A DNA stretch of 64,000 nt from JAHCHG01 sp965214585 (GCA_965214585.1 OZ243957.1:1302001-1366000); one strand, 5' to 3'; positions 25,747-33,924 are shown, numbered from the stretch's first letter. The notes: generated by a model not told the origin, from the letters alone. A program made the numbers and translations.

Positions 25747-25819
25747 GGCGGTGCAGGCAAAAGGTTAGCCACACGGGGTTGCAATTCGTGATATTTGGGT
25801 TCGATTCCCAACACCGCCT
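25747..25819 (+). tRNA. tRNA-like sequence (possible tRNA-Ala TGC or tRNA pseudogene)
   Basis: 73 bases that fold as a tRNA: perfect 7-bp acceptor stem GGCGGTG/CACCGCC, 3-bp D stem GGC/GCC with GG in the loop, anticodon arm ACGGG-GTTGCAA-TTCGT with two G-T pairs (anticodon would be TGC), and a perfect T arm TTGGG-TTCGATT-CCCAA. CCA is not encoded. The G3-U70 pair that marks alanine tRNAs is absent (C3-G70), so charging with alanine is doubtful. Its place inside a transposon is unusual. Confidence 0.5.
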
Positions 25820-25949
25820 CATTATTTTCAGCCCTGAAAGAAGATGTAGCTTCAATCAAGACTTTTACATCACACAGCAAGAACTGTATAACGTGCATCA
25901 TATTATAATGCTTTTCGCTGTGTATTACAAGAATAAATAAGGATACACA

Positions 25950-27128
25950 ATGAATAACTTACAGAATCCGCGTCAGATTCGCGGAATTGACATCGCTAAA
26001 CGCTATACAATTAAACAAGAAAATAATTTGTGGTTTGTTCCTTCAAGTTCGGGAAAATCCAACCGTTATAAAGTCAATTTGAAAGACAATACTTGCAATT
26101 GTCCTGACTTTGAGTTTTACAAACAAAAGTGTAAACATTTATTTGCGGTTGAATTCACTTTTGAGTAAGAATTTTAGCTTCGCTCGATACTTTAGAAGTT
26201 GCGAAAGTTGCCAAACAACGAAAAACATATCCGCAAGTCTGGACTGCATACAACAAAGCACAAACCAACGAAAAAGCACAACTTCAAAATCTTTTATCCG
26301 AATTATGCAAAGGCATCGGCGAACCGTCGCAAACCAACGGCAGACCGCATATGCTTTTATGAAGATATGGTTTTCTCTTGCGTATTCAAAATCTACTCGA
26401 CATTTTCAGCACGTCGGTTTGCAACCGATTTAAGAGAAGCCAAAAAGAAAGGATTTATAAAAGATGTTCCGCATTTCAATTTAATAAGCTGCTATTTAGA
26501 CAATGAAATGCTCACGCCTTATCTGCAAATGCTGATTGAAGAAAGCAGTTTGCCGTTGACGGCATTTGAAAAGAACTTTTCGATTGACGCAAGTGGGCTT
26601 TCGGCAACGAGAAGTTTTACTTGGCTTCACGCCAAACACACCGAACCGCGTCTTATCGCAAAACAGGATTGGTTGAAAATCCATTGTTGTGTCGGCAATC
26701 TTACAAATATCATCACGGCGGTTGAAGTAAGCGAAAAATACGATCACGATACGAATTATTTTGAGCCGCTTGTAGAACAAACCGACGAAAACTTTGAGAT
26801 GGAAGAAGTTTCAGCAGATGCCGCTTACCTTTCAAAAGTGAATATGCAGACGGTAGTTGATAACGGTGCATATCCTTATATCGCTTGGAAATCGAATAGC
26901 AGAGAAATCGACAAAGCGGGAAACGAACTTTGGAACAAACTTTTTCATTATTTCAGTTTGAACAAAGAGAAATTCTTACAACGCTATCATCAAAGAAGTA
27001 ATTCGGAAACCGCCTTTTCAATGATAAAAGCGAAATTCAGCGATAAATTGAGAAGCAAAAACCGAACGGCGCAAAAGAACGAAGCGTTATGCAAAATCCT
27101 GTGTCATAATCTTTGTTGTTTGATATAA
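25950..27128 (+). pseudogene. SWIM-finger DDE transposase, frameshifted
   Basis: Three pieces of one gene. 25950-26168 (72 residues) ends in a SWIM zinc finger, CNCPDFEFYKQKCKH. A middle piece is read only in another frame at 26165-26358 (KTYPQVWTAYNKAQTNEKAQ...GEPSQTNGRPHML). From 26361 to 27128, back in the first frame, come EDMVFSCVFKIYSTFSARRF and a DDE core: FSIDASGLSATR, VSADAAYLSK, SNSETAFSMIKAKF. The second shift is at a T4 run (26355-26358). As assembled no full-length transposase can be made unless recoding occurs. Confidence 0.8.
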
Positions 27129-27237
27129 TCAACTTATGAATTCGGATTGAAACCCGAATTTTGGAAAGAAATTTGAACACAAAGTGTTTAAAGTTGCACA
27201 TAAAGTCTGTGGAAAACTAGGCTTTATGTGCAAAGCC

Positions 27238-27246
27238 GCAAAATTG
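27238..27246. repeat. Target-site duplication, right
   Basis: GCAAAATTG, identical to 24494-24502. Confidence 0.9.
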
Positions 27247-27628
27247 TGTGAAAAATTTTTGTGTAAATCCACATACAATTTATAAAGTGCAATTCCTTTC
27301 TGCGTTAAATCTGTTTGTGTATATTCTGAAAATTTTCCCGTAAAACTTTTGCATTCGATTTCATCCGTGATTCTTCCGTAATCGCCCCAAAATTGAAAAA
27401 CTATTTTCTTGTTTAAAAACTTCGCATTCAAAACCTCTGTGATTAGTTTCTGCAAACGGCTAATCAATCTTTTCTCTATTCGGCAATCTTAAAGAGTAAT
27501 TTCTTGAATTGATTTTTCGTCCGAATTAAAATTTCCCAATCCATTTTCATCTAAACGAAGTTTGAGAAAATTATCCTCAATTTCAATTTTGAGAAGAACA
27601 GGAAGTTGTTCGTGAATATCCATAACTT

Positions 27629-28015
27629 TTACCACAATAAATTTACTTGATATTTCGTAAACTCCGCATCGGCTGTTACCAAAGTCATATTTTCGACAAT
27701 TGCCTGTGAAATCAAAAGGCGGTCAAACGGGTCTTTGTGATGAAGCGGCAGATTTTCCAGATATAAAGCGTGGGAAAGTTCGACGGGTAAAATTTGAAAG
27801 CCGTTATTTTGCTGCTCGTCATTAACGGTGTTTTGCAGTCCGCCTTTGATTGCGAATTTGTTGAGCGCGATTTTTATTTGCAGTTCCCAAACGGTGACGA
27901 CGCTCAAAAATATATCGTTGTTCGGATTTGAAATTTCGGCAAATGCAACAGGCGAAAGTTTGCGCGGTTCGTCGCGCCACCAAGCAAATGTGTGGGAATC
28001 AATCAGCAAATTCAT
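27629..28015 (-). CDS. PIN-domain toxin (VapC-type), block B
   Basis: 128 residues, paralogue of the toxin at 22473: the C-terminal half (LSHALYLENLPLHHKDPFD and on) is the same, the first half has diverged (LLIDSHTFAWWRDEPRK). PIN acidic residues kept. Start overlaps the antitoxin stop by four bases. Looks intact. Confidence 0.9.
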   Translation of the reverse strand: MNLLIDSHTFAWWRDEPRKLSPVAFAEISNPNNDIFLSVVTVWELQIKIALNKFAIKGGLQNTVNDEQQNNGFQILPVELSHALYLENLPLHHKDPFDRLLISQAIVENMTLVTADAEFTKYQVNLLW

Positions 28016-28254
28016 AGTTCTTTATCAAATCCCCAAAATTCGTCGGGCAACTCGTCATCAAAATCATCGCTCATCCAGATTATGCCTGTGCCTAAACCCG
28101 CAGTTCTTTTCTTCTGTATTTTCGGCTTCTCAATCGGCGACACTTTCGCAAGCGGTTCGCCGTTTTCTTCAATCACGACTTCATCGCCGTTGCGCGTCAA
28201 GGCAATTACGGTTTGAATGGAAATATTATCGTTAAGATTTATAGTTTTCGTCAT
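28012..28254 (-). CDS. Phd/YefM-type antitoxin, block B
   Basis: 80 residues; ISIQTVIALTRNGDEVVIEENGEPLAKVSPI is the Phd fold, the tail (DDFDDELPDEFWGFDKEL) is the toxin-binding part and matches block A almost exactly. Similar tails with diverged DNA-binding parts suggest that the two blocks may cross-neutralise but have separate operators. Confidence 0.87.
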   Translation of the reverse strand: MTKTINLNDNISIQTVIALTRNGDEVVIEENGEPLAKVSPIEKPKIQKKRTAGLGTGIIWMSDDFDDELPDEFWGFDKEL

Positions 28255-28384
28255 AAATTCACCCCGCGCCGATTATAGCATAAATTTTCCGTGTAAATCC
28301 TTTGAATTGATGCCGATTTTGCGAATAAATTTTTAATAAGAGCAGGTTAAAACGCGGTTTTTCCGCGACTGTTTGAGAATCAGC

Positions 28385-28414
28385 TTGCTTTTATTGCTCA
28401 AAATAGTGCATAAT
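28385..28414 (+). promoter_or_regulatory. Promoter of the DEAD-box helicase gene
   Basis: TTGCTT (28385-28390), 18-base spacer, CATAAT (28409-28414). Implies a transcript start near 28421 and a 5' leader of about 220 bases. Confidence 0.5.
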
Positions 28415-28420
28415 AGCAGA

Positions 28421-28641
28421 TTGTTAATCCTTCTCTCGCGTATTGACGGTGATGCGCCATCACGAAAGGCGTTTTTGGATAGTTCGAGAGTCGGCTGGTT
28501 TATATTTACAGAAGCCGCTTTTTTATTAGAGCATCCGAAATACGATTCCTTCGCTAGCATACCGTTTCTCCGAAGCAAAATTCGATTCGACACTTCTCTT
28601 ACTGTTCCGAAAAATTTCGGGACAAAGGAATTTTTTTAAAA
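28421..28641 (+). ncRNA. Long structured 5' leader of the helicase mRNA
   Basis: About 220 bases without an ORF of its own. It contains a GTGATG-CGC-CATCAC hairpin followed by GAAAGGCGTTTTT, and CCGAAAAATTTCGG near the start codon. Long leaders are common on cold-inducible DEAD-box helicase genes. It matches no riboswitch class that could be recognised by eye. Confidence 0.35.
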
Positions 28642-29865
28642 ATGACATTTTCAGATTTGGGATTAAATAAAACGCTTGTTAAAAAGTGTGAATCCCTCGA
28701 TTTTACAGAACCGACACCGATTCAGAAACAGGCGATTCCGGTTATTTTCACAGGTGCGGATTTGATCGGCAGTGCGGAAACCGGAACGGGAAAAACCGCC
28801 GCTTTTTTGCTGCCTTCGATTCAAAAACTCGCTGAGGAAAACAAACCGGGCGTGAAAATTCTGGTAATTGCTCCGACGCGCGAACTCGCTTCGCAGATCG
28901 AAGCGGCTTATAAGGAATTTGCGCCGAAGAAATTCAAGTGCGTGAATATTATCGGCGGCGCGAGCGTTAATCGGCAGATTTCCGCGCTCAAACGCGGAGT
29001 CAGCGTAGTGATCGCCACGCCCGGAAGACTGCTCGATCACGTCGAGCGCGGAACGATAAATTTATCAACAGTTGACACGCTGATTTTGGACGAATCGGAC
29101 AGAATGCTCGATATGGGTTTTCTGCCGTCAATCCGCAAGATTTTGAAGGTGATTCCGGCGAAACGGCAAACGCTGCTTTTTTCGGCGACAATTTCGGATT
29201 CGATAAAATCTCTCGCTTATTCTATAATGAACGAACCGGAAGTTATCGAAGTCAGCCGCCAGAACAGAACGGCGAAAACGGTCAAGCAGGTTGCTTATCC
29301 GGTTGCCGCTCCTTCTAAAACGGCTCTGCTTTTGAACTTATTGGAAGAGAGAGATTTCGAGCGCGTGATAGTTTTCACCCGCACGAAACGCGGCGCGAAG
29401 CGTCTGGCGCATATTTTGACGGCGCGTGATTTGCGGGCGAACGAGATTCACTCGAACCGTTCGCAGTCGCAGAGAGAATCGGCTTTGAGAGATTTTCGCA
29501 AAGGAAAGACGCGCATTTTGGTTGCCACCGACATCGCTTCGCGCGGAATTGACGTTGATGCGGTTTCGCACGTCATAAATTACGACGTGCCGCAAGCTCC
29601 GCAGGATTACGTTCATCGAGTCGGCAGAACCGGACGCGCTGGAAACATCGGGCAGGCGATCACGTTTGTTACGCCTATCGAAGAATTGGCGATGAGAGAT
29701 ATTGAAAAATTGACCAAGCAAAAGGTCGAGCGCGTCGTTTTGCCGGACTTCGGCGGAACTCAGGCGATTCCGAGCAGTGTTTTTGCGAAAAGCAAAAAAT
29801 CATCGGGCGGATTTAGAAAAAAAAGGTCTTCGCGTTCATCGCGTCCGCGTCGCGCACGCCGTTAG
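28642..29865 (+). CDS. RhlE-like DEAD-box RNA helicase
   Basis: 407 residues. Motifs in order: Q motif (DFTEPTPIQKQAI), Walker A (SAETGTGKT), PTRELASQI, TPGRLLDH, motif II, SAT (FSATIS), VFTRTKRGAKR, and motif VI HRVGRTGRAG. Motif II reads DESD where the family has DEAD, while the flank RMLDMGF is canonical. The C-terminal tail (from about 375) is basic, Ser/Arg-rich, for RNA binding. Roles of this class: ribosome assembly and cold-linked RNA remodelling. Confidence 0.93.
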   Translation: MTFSDLGLNKTLVKKCESLDFTEPTPIQKQAIPVIFTGADLIGSAETGTGKTAAFLLPSIQKLAEENKPGVKILVIAPTRELASQIEAAYKEFAPKKFKCVNIIGGASVNRQISALKRGVSVVIATPGRLLDHVERGTINLSTVDTLILDESDRMLDMGFLPSIRKILKVIPAKRQTLLFSATISDSIKSLAYSIMNEPEVIEVSRQNRTAKTVKQVAYPVAAPSKTALLLNLLEERDFERVIVFTRTKRGAKRLAHILTARDLRANEIHSNRSQSQRESALRDFRKGKTRILVATDIASRGIDVDAVSHVINYDVPQAPQDYVHRVGRTGRAGNIGQAITFVTPIEELAMRDIEKLTKQKVERVVLPDFGGTQAIPSSVFAKSKKSSGGFRKKRSSRSSRPRRARR

Positions 29866-29900
29866 GCAGAAGGTAAAAGGGAAAGGGTAAAAGGTTATGA
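29866..29900 (+). repeat. Heptamer array after the helicase gene
   Basis: GAAGGTAAAAGG-GAAAGGGTAAAAGG, the same unit type as at 4854 and 56685, here in one orientation only, directly after the TAG stop. Confidence 0.7.
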
Positions 29901-29963
29901 AAAATGAACTTTTTACCGAACAAAATATAAAATTGAATTTAGCTTAGAGAGGAGTTAATTTTT

Positions 29964-30326
29964 ATGAGCGATCAACCACACGAAATTGGTGAAAGAGTTG
30001 AAAAAGTATGTCCCGATTGTGATGAGCAACTCGGTCACGTTGTAAAAACCGTAACCAAACTCGGAAAAATTTCGAGAGTTATCTGTTCAAAATGCGGCAA
30101 GGTCGGAACATTCAAAGCATCGGCGGAAACTGAGGAAAGAGAACATTTGTCAGGAAAAACGGGCGATCCGTATGATTGGTCGAAAACCTACAAAGTCGGA
30201 CAGATTATGGCTCATTCGTCTTTCGGCGCGGGCAAAGTTATGACCGTCTGCAATTCGCGTATGATTGACGTTTTATTTGAAGATCGTCTGCGCCGCCTCG
30301 TTCATTCGCACGAATTGAACGAATAA
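29964..30326 (+). CDS. Zinc-ribbon protein of unknown function
   Basis: 120 residues with a good ribosome site (GAGAGGAG). Two CxxC pairs (VCPDCDEQ and ICSKCGKV) form a zinc ribbon at about 17-48. The C-terminal half (YKVGQIMAHSSFGAGKVMTV...LFEDRLRRLVHS) resembles the small SH3/Tudor-like fold seen at UvrD C-termini and in DUF3553. A nucleic-acid or RNA-polymerase-associated role is possible but not shown. Confidence 0.65.
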   Translation: MSDQPHEIGERVEKVCPDCDEQLGHVVKTVTKLGKISRVICSKCGKVGTFKASAETEEREHLSGKTGDPYDWSKTYKVGQIMAHSSFGAGKVMTVCNSRMIDVLFEDRLRRLVHSHELNE

Positions 30327-30336
30327 TTTTTTGACT

Positions 30337-30388
30337 GCGAACCGAAAGTAATGCCTTTATTTTCCGTAAAGCATTACTTTCGGTTTGC
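30337..30388. terminator. Strong hairpin, probable terminator
   Basis: ACCGAAAGTAATGC and its perfect complement GCATTACTTTCGGT around a 16-base A/T-rich loop. The AAAGTAATG core also recurs in the large repeat at 31990. Confidence 0.7.
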
Positions 30389-30424
30389 ATAGCCAAATTC
30401 TGTTACAATTTTGTCTAAATCGAA

Positions 30425-31987
30425 ATGTCTTTTTTTGAATTCTTACGGCAAAATTGGAATGAAATTCTCGCTTTAACGGGCGAACACATCTTTCTTGTCT
30501 TCGTTTCCACATTTATTGCCGTTTTGATCGGCGTTCCGTTGGGCGTTCTGCTCACGAGGAAAAAATCACTTCAAACTCCGGTTTTGGGTTTTGCAAACAT
30601 AATGCAAACCGTTCCGTCGCTCGCTTTGTTCGGGCTTTTGATTCCGGTTTGGTTTATCGGAATCGGAGTAAAACCGGCGATTATCGCGCTTTCGCTTTAT
30701 GCGCTGCTGCCGATTTTGCGGAATACCGTGACAGGAATTTCGAGCGTTGACGCGAAAATTAAAGAAGCGGCGGAAGCGATGGGAATGACCGATTGGCAGA
30801 TTTTGAAAATGGTCGAACTGCCGCTTGCTCTGCCCGTAATTTTAACGGGAATCCGCGTTGCCGTCGTTATCAGCGTCGGCGTGGCGACAATCGCGGCAGT
30901 CGTCGGCGCGGGCGGACTCGGAACTTATATTTTCAGAGGTTTGCGGCAGATTGACAATAATTTACTGCTCACGGGCGCGATTTTTTCCGCCGTTCTCGCG
31001 CTCGCCGCCGATTTCGCGCTCGGACAAATCGAAAAGTTTTTCGCGCCGAAAACTAAGGCAAGTCAAAATTTAAGCGTTAGGCGGAAATTAATTTATGCGG
31101 GCGCGTTTGGTTTGGTTTTATCGGTTTTGATTTTTCCGGTAATCTCAAATTTCCAATCTCGGTTTTCAGATTCGGCAAATTCAAAACAAACAATTCGCGT
31201 CGGCTCAAAGGATTTTACCGAATCGGTAATTCTGGCTGAAATTCTGGCGCAAATGCTTGAGAAAAAAGGTGTTGCGGTTGAAAGGAAATTGGAACTCGGC
31301 GGAAATCTGCCGCACGACGCGCTCGTTTCTAATCAACTCGACGTTTACCCGGAATATACGGGAACGGCTTACACGGCGATTTTGAAGAATCAGCCGATTA
31401 CCGATCCGAATAAAGTTTATGACGAAACGAAACGCGAATATCTTGAAAAATTTAACTTGATTGTCAGTCCGCCGCTTGGTTTTGCGAATGATTTCGCAAT
31501 TCTTGTGCGCGGTGAAACTGCCGGAAAAAACAATCTGAAAACTATTTCCGATGCCGTTCCGATCTCGAAAAAATGGCAAGCCGGATTCGGACAGGATTTT
31601 ATGTCGCGTGCCGACGGTTACGCCGGATTTGCGAAGGCTTACAATTTCAATTTCGCAAAACAACCGCGCGAAATGGATTTGGCTTTAACTTATCAAGCTC
31701 TAAAATCGGGCGAACTCGATATTATCGCGGGAAATTCGACGGACGGTTTGATTGACCATCTCGATTTGTTTCAATTAAAAGACGACAAGCAGTATTTTCC
31801 GCCGTATCAAGCGGTTTTTATTTTGCGGAAGGATGCTTTTGATGACAAAGAGATTTTGCGTGAAACGCTCGAACAGTTGAAAAATGCGATTTCAACTGAA
31901 GATATGCGCCGCTTAAATTACGAAGTTGACGGAAATAAACGCAAAGCAGATGAAGTTGCAAGAGAATGGATAACTGAGAATGGATAA
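30425..31987 (+). CDS. OpuC-type ABC transporter permease fused to substrate-binding domain
   Basis: 520 residues. The N-terminal half has about six membrane helices and the permease coupling loop (EAAEAMGMTDWQILKMVELPLALP). From about 256 comes a periplasmic binding domain of the OpuAC/OsmF type (TIRVGSKDFTESVILAEILAQ ... LDVYPEYTGTAYTAIL ... GNSTDGLI). Such fusions import glycine betaine, choline or related compounds, in some cases ergothioneine. The ATPase is not in the window. The last codons and TAA lie in a GAGAATG/GATAACT heptamer array (31971-31990). Confidence 0.9.
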   Translation: MSFFEFLRQNWNEILALTGEHIFLVFVSTFIAVLIGVPLGVLLTRKKSLQTPVLGFANIMQTVPSLALFGLLIPVWFIGIGVKPAIIALSLYALLPILRNTVTGISSVDAKIKEAAEAMGMTDWQILKMVELPLALPVILTGIRVAVVISVGVATIAAVVGAGGLGTYIFRGLRQIDNNLLLTGAIFSAVLALAADFALGQIEKFFAPKTKASQNLSVRRKLIYAGAFGLVLSVLIFPVISNFQSRFSDSANSKQTIRVGSKDFTESVILAEILAQMLEKKGVAVERKLELGGNLPHDALVSNQLDVYPEYTGTAYTAILKNQPITDPNKVYDETKREYLEKFNLIVSPPLGFANDFAILVRGETAGKNNLKTISDAVPISKKWQAGFGQDFMSRADGYAGFAKAYNFNFAKQPREMDLALTYQALKSGELDIIAGNSTDGLIDHLDLFQLKDDKQYFPPYQAVFILRKDAFDDKEILRETLEQLKNAISTEDMRRLNYEVDGNKRKADEVAREWITENG

Positions 31988-31989
31988 TT

Positions 31990-32690
31990 TGGCGGTAAAC
32001 TAAAAGTAATGTTTTATAAATTGCCGTCTGCTTTAGCGGGCGGAATAATTGAAAACAAACGGCTTTAGCCAAACTTCAAAAAAATATCAATCATCCTATT
32101 TGCTTGAGCAAATGTAATTAAGGAATTACTTTTTTTTGGCTAAAGCCTGTTATTCACCTCAAATTTTCCCGTCCGCTAATGTTGTTTGATAAATAAATTT
32201 AACAATAAATTTGCGTTCTCAGCCCGTGATAACGGGCGTAAGCATAAAGCTGTGTGCGCCCGGCGCACAGAAAGATTGAACTGGAAATTAAAGCGACAGC
32301 ATTTTTGCCGACAATCATCTGTCCCCCGCTGTCGCGGGTTCGCACAACTTGTTATTGCTAACCGTGCGCTAACGCACACGGCTTTATGCCGCTCGCCAAC
32401 TACGTCGGCTGAAAGAGGATTGTCAAATTTATTTTCTAAGAAGCTGTTTGGTATTTGTATCGCAGGCTTCCAGCCGGCTGTCTTGGTGGCTTCCAGCCGC
32501 CAAATTCATCTGTTTTTTTCTGAATGTTCGAGTAAATAACGCTTTAATTGGCGGCTGGAAGCCACCAAGACAGCCGGCAAGATGCCGGCGTTACGTTTTT
32601 TCTGAGTTTCCAAACAGCTTCTAAATAACATAAGCAGACGGCAATTGATAAGAAAAAGCATCGGCATTACTTTTATTTCACTACCGATAA
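31990..32690. repeat. Nested palindromic repeat region
   Basis: A 700-base gene-free stretch. The outer arms (AAAAGTAATG...ATTGCCGTCTGCTT, 31997-32036, and complement at 32630-32682) enclose a GCATAAAGC...GCTTTATGC inverted pair (32230-32390) and a MITE-like element at 32441-32620. The latter has GAAGCTGTTTGG/CCAAACAGCTTC ends and 30-bp perfect inner arms (CCGGCTGTCTTGGTGGCTTC from 32474, complement ending at 32578). It looks like repeats inserted within repeats. Confidence 0.8.
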
Positions 32691-32731
32691 TTCTTATTTT
32701 TTTCCGACGTTATCCGTTATCCGTTAAAATT

Positions 32732-33067
32732 CTATCTTCTGCCGCGCAGAATTGCGCCGACGACTAAGCCGATTGCCGCCGAAATCAGGATTGTTTTTCC
32801 CGGCTCTTTTCTAGCATAATCCTTTGCGTCTTCGAGCAATTCCTGCGGATCGCGCTCCTGCAATTCCTTGAATTTATCGCTTGCTACGGCTAATCTTTCG
32901 CTCGCGTAATCCTTTGCTTTCATCGCCGCATCCTGTAATTTCTGCCCGTAATCTTCGGCTTGCGCCGACAAATTGCCGAGATAATCTTCCGCCGTGTTTT
33001 CGGCGTTTTCCGTTCCGACGGGAATCAAAGCCTTATCTCTGTTTTGAATATTTTCGTTATCTGTCAT
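32732..33067 (-). CDS. DUF883/ElaB-YqjD-like membrane-anchored protein
   Basis: 111 residues. A long amphipathic helix (AEDYLGNLSAQAEDYGQKL...LQERDPQELLEDAKDY) and a C-terminal membrane segment ending in Arg (GKTILISAAIGLVVGAILRGRR), the DUF883 layout. In E. coli relatives are inner-membrane ribosome-binding stress proteins; that function is not proven here. Confidence 0.78.
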   Translation of the reverse strand: MTDNENIQNRDKALIPVGTENAENTAEDYLGNLSAQAEDYGQKLQDAAMKAKDYASERLAVASDKFKELQERDPQELLEDAKDYARKEPGKTILISAAIGLVVGAILRGRR

Positions 33068-33212
33068 TGTAAAAATCTCCTTATTCTAAAAACTTCAAAA
33101 AAATCGAGTGTTTATTCTACTCTTTTGTTTTGCCCGCCGCAATAAAGACGAAACGGGAATCGTAAAAATTCAATACGTTTTCGCGCGTGAAATTGTTTCT
33201 GTGTTTTTTGAT

Positions 33213-33240
33213 TTGACAACTTTCGCGGCAAAATGAGAAT
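33213..33240 (+). promoter_or_regulatory. Promoter of the TetR gene
   Basis: TTGACA (33213-33218), 16-base spacer, GAGAAT (33235-33240). Confidence 0.5.
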
Positions 33241-33244
33241 CTAG

Positions 33245-33264
33245 GTAAGTAAGCACTTACTTAC
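33245..33264. promoter_or_regulatory. TetR-type operator
   Basis: GTAAGTAAG-CA-CTTACTTAC, a perfect 9+9 palindrome with a two-base centre, just after the -10 box and 25 bases before the regulator's start. It fits autorepression and, perhaps, control of the efflux operon. Confidence 0.8.
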
Positions 33265-33288
33265 GCAATTTAAGGAGCAAAATTTTTT

Positions 33289-33924
33289 TTGGACGAAGCA
33301 AAAGAACAAAATCAAATCAGAATGAGCGGCGACAAACGGCGCGAACAGATTTTGCGCGTGGCGATGAGTTTATTCAGCAAAAACGGTTTTCGCGGAACGA
33401 CGACCAAAGAAATCGCCAACGAATCGGGAATTTCAGAAGCGATGGTTTATCGCCATTTTGCCAATAAGGACGAACTTTACGCGGATATTTTGGATCACAA
33501 GGCTTGCAATCACGGGCTTGAACATCCGTTTGAAAAAATCGCCGACGCTTTGGAAGCGAAGGATGATTTTGCGGTTTTCTACAAAATGGCTCTGAACGCG
33601 CTCGAACAACATCAGGAAGACCGCGATTTTATCAGGCTTCTGCTGTTTTCCGCGCTTGAAGGACACGATCTGGCGCGAATGTTTTTTGAGAGTTTTGTGA
33701 TTGATATGTATGAATTTTTGAGTTCTTACATTCGCCAAAGGCAGAAAGACGGGGCGTTTCGGCAAATCGAACCGAAAATCGTCGTGCGTTCTTTTATCGG
33801 GATGATTATTCATCATTCATTAAACAGCACGCTTTGGGACAAGGAACAGAAACTTTTGAAAATCTCGAACGAAGAAGCGGCGCGGGAGTTTGCGACGATT
33901 TTGTTGAATGGGATTAAGAAGTGA
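33289..33924 (+). CDS. TetR/AcrR-family repressor
   Basis: 211 residues from a TTG with AAGGAG 11 bases upstream (an internal ATG at 33322 is the alternative). N-terminal helix-turn-helix: REQILRVAMSLFSKNGFRGTTTKEIANESGISEAMVYRHFANKDELY split over about 18-64. The C-terminal domain is ligand-binding. It stands ahead of an RND efflux operon on the same strand, which suggests control of that pump. Confidence 0.93.
   Translation: MDEAKEQNQIRMSGDKRREQILRVAMSLFSKNGFRGTTTKEIANESGISEAMVYRHFANKDELYADILDHKACNHGLEHPFEKIADALEAKDDFAVFYKMALNALEQHQEDRDFIRLLLFSALEGHDLARMFFESFVIDMYEFLSSYIRQRQKDGAFRQIEPKIVVRSFIGMIIHHSLNSTLWDKEQKLLKISNEEAAREFATILLNGIKK

Larger units (their letters stand above)
24503..27237. 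mobile_element. 2.7-kb transposon with palindromic terminal repeats
   Basis: Ends are perfect 19-bp inverted repeats GGCTTTGCACATAAAGCCT (24503-24521 and complement at 27219-27237), flanked by a 9-bp duplication. Each terminal repeat is itself a palindrome (GGCTTT-N6-AAAGCC). A subterminal ATTTGAACAC motif occurs near both ends in the same orientation, and the right end has a further TTGCACATAAAG hairpin. Inside: a passenger gene on minus, a tRNA-like sequence, and a SWIM/DDE transposase gene now frameshifted. Inserted in the third gene of toxin-antitoxin block B. IS family not assigned. Confidence 0.9.
24322..27623 (-). pseudogene. Unknown third gene of block B, split by a transposon
   Basis: Paralogue of the gene at 21905-22469. 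From ATG at 27623 it reads MDIHEQLPVLLKIEIEDNF and meets a nonsense codon (TAA, where block A has TCA) after QEITL. The later part reads on in the same sense (SRLQKLITEVLNAKFLNKKIVFQF) until it is broken at 27238 by the transposon; the tail (NNQLREKLKFELTNEIECAR to GNS) resumes at 24502 and stops at 24322. Dead twice over: a stop codon and an insertion. Confidence 0.85.

Noticed and set aside
25747..25819. Ordinary functional tRNA-Ala gene
   Set aside because: Lacks G3-U70, has weak anticodon and D stems and sits in a transposon; kept only as tRNA-like.
26150..26200. Programmed -1 frameshift in the transposase
   Set aside because: No standard slippery heptamer at the needed place, and a second opposite shift follows; decay or assembly error is simpler.
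28440..28500. Known riboswitch in the helicase leader
   Set aside because: Compared by eye with c-di-GMP, fluoride, TPP and cobalamin consensus features; none fits.
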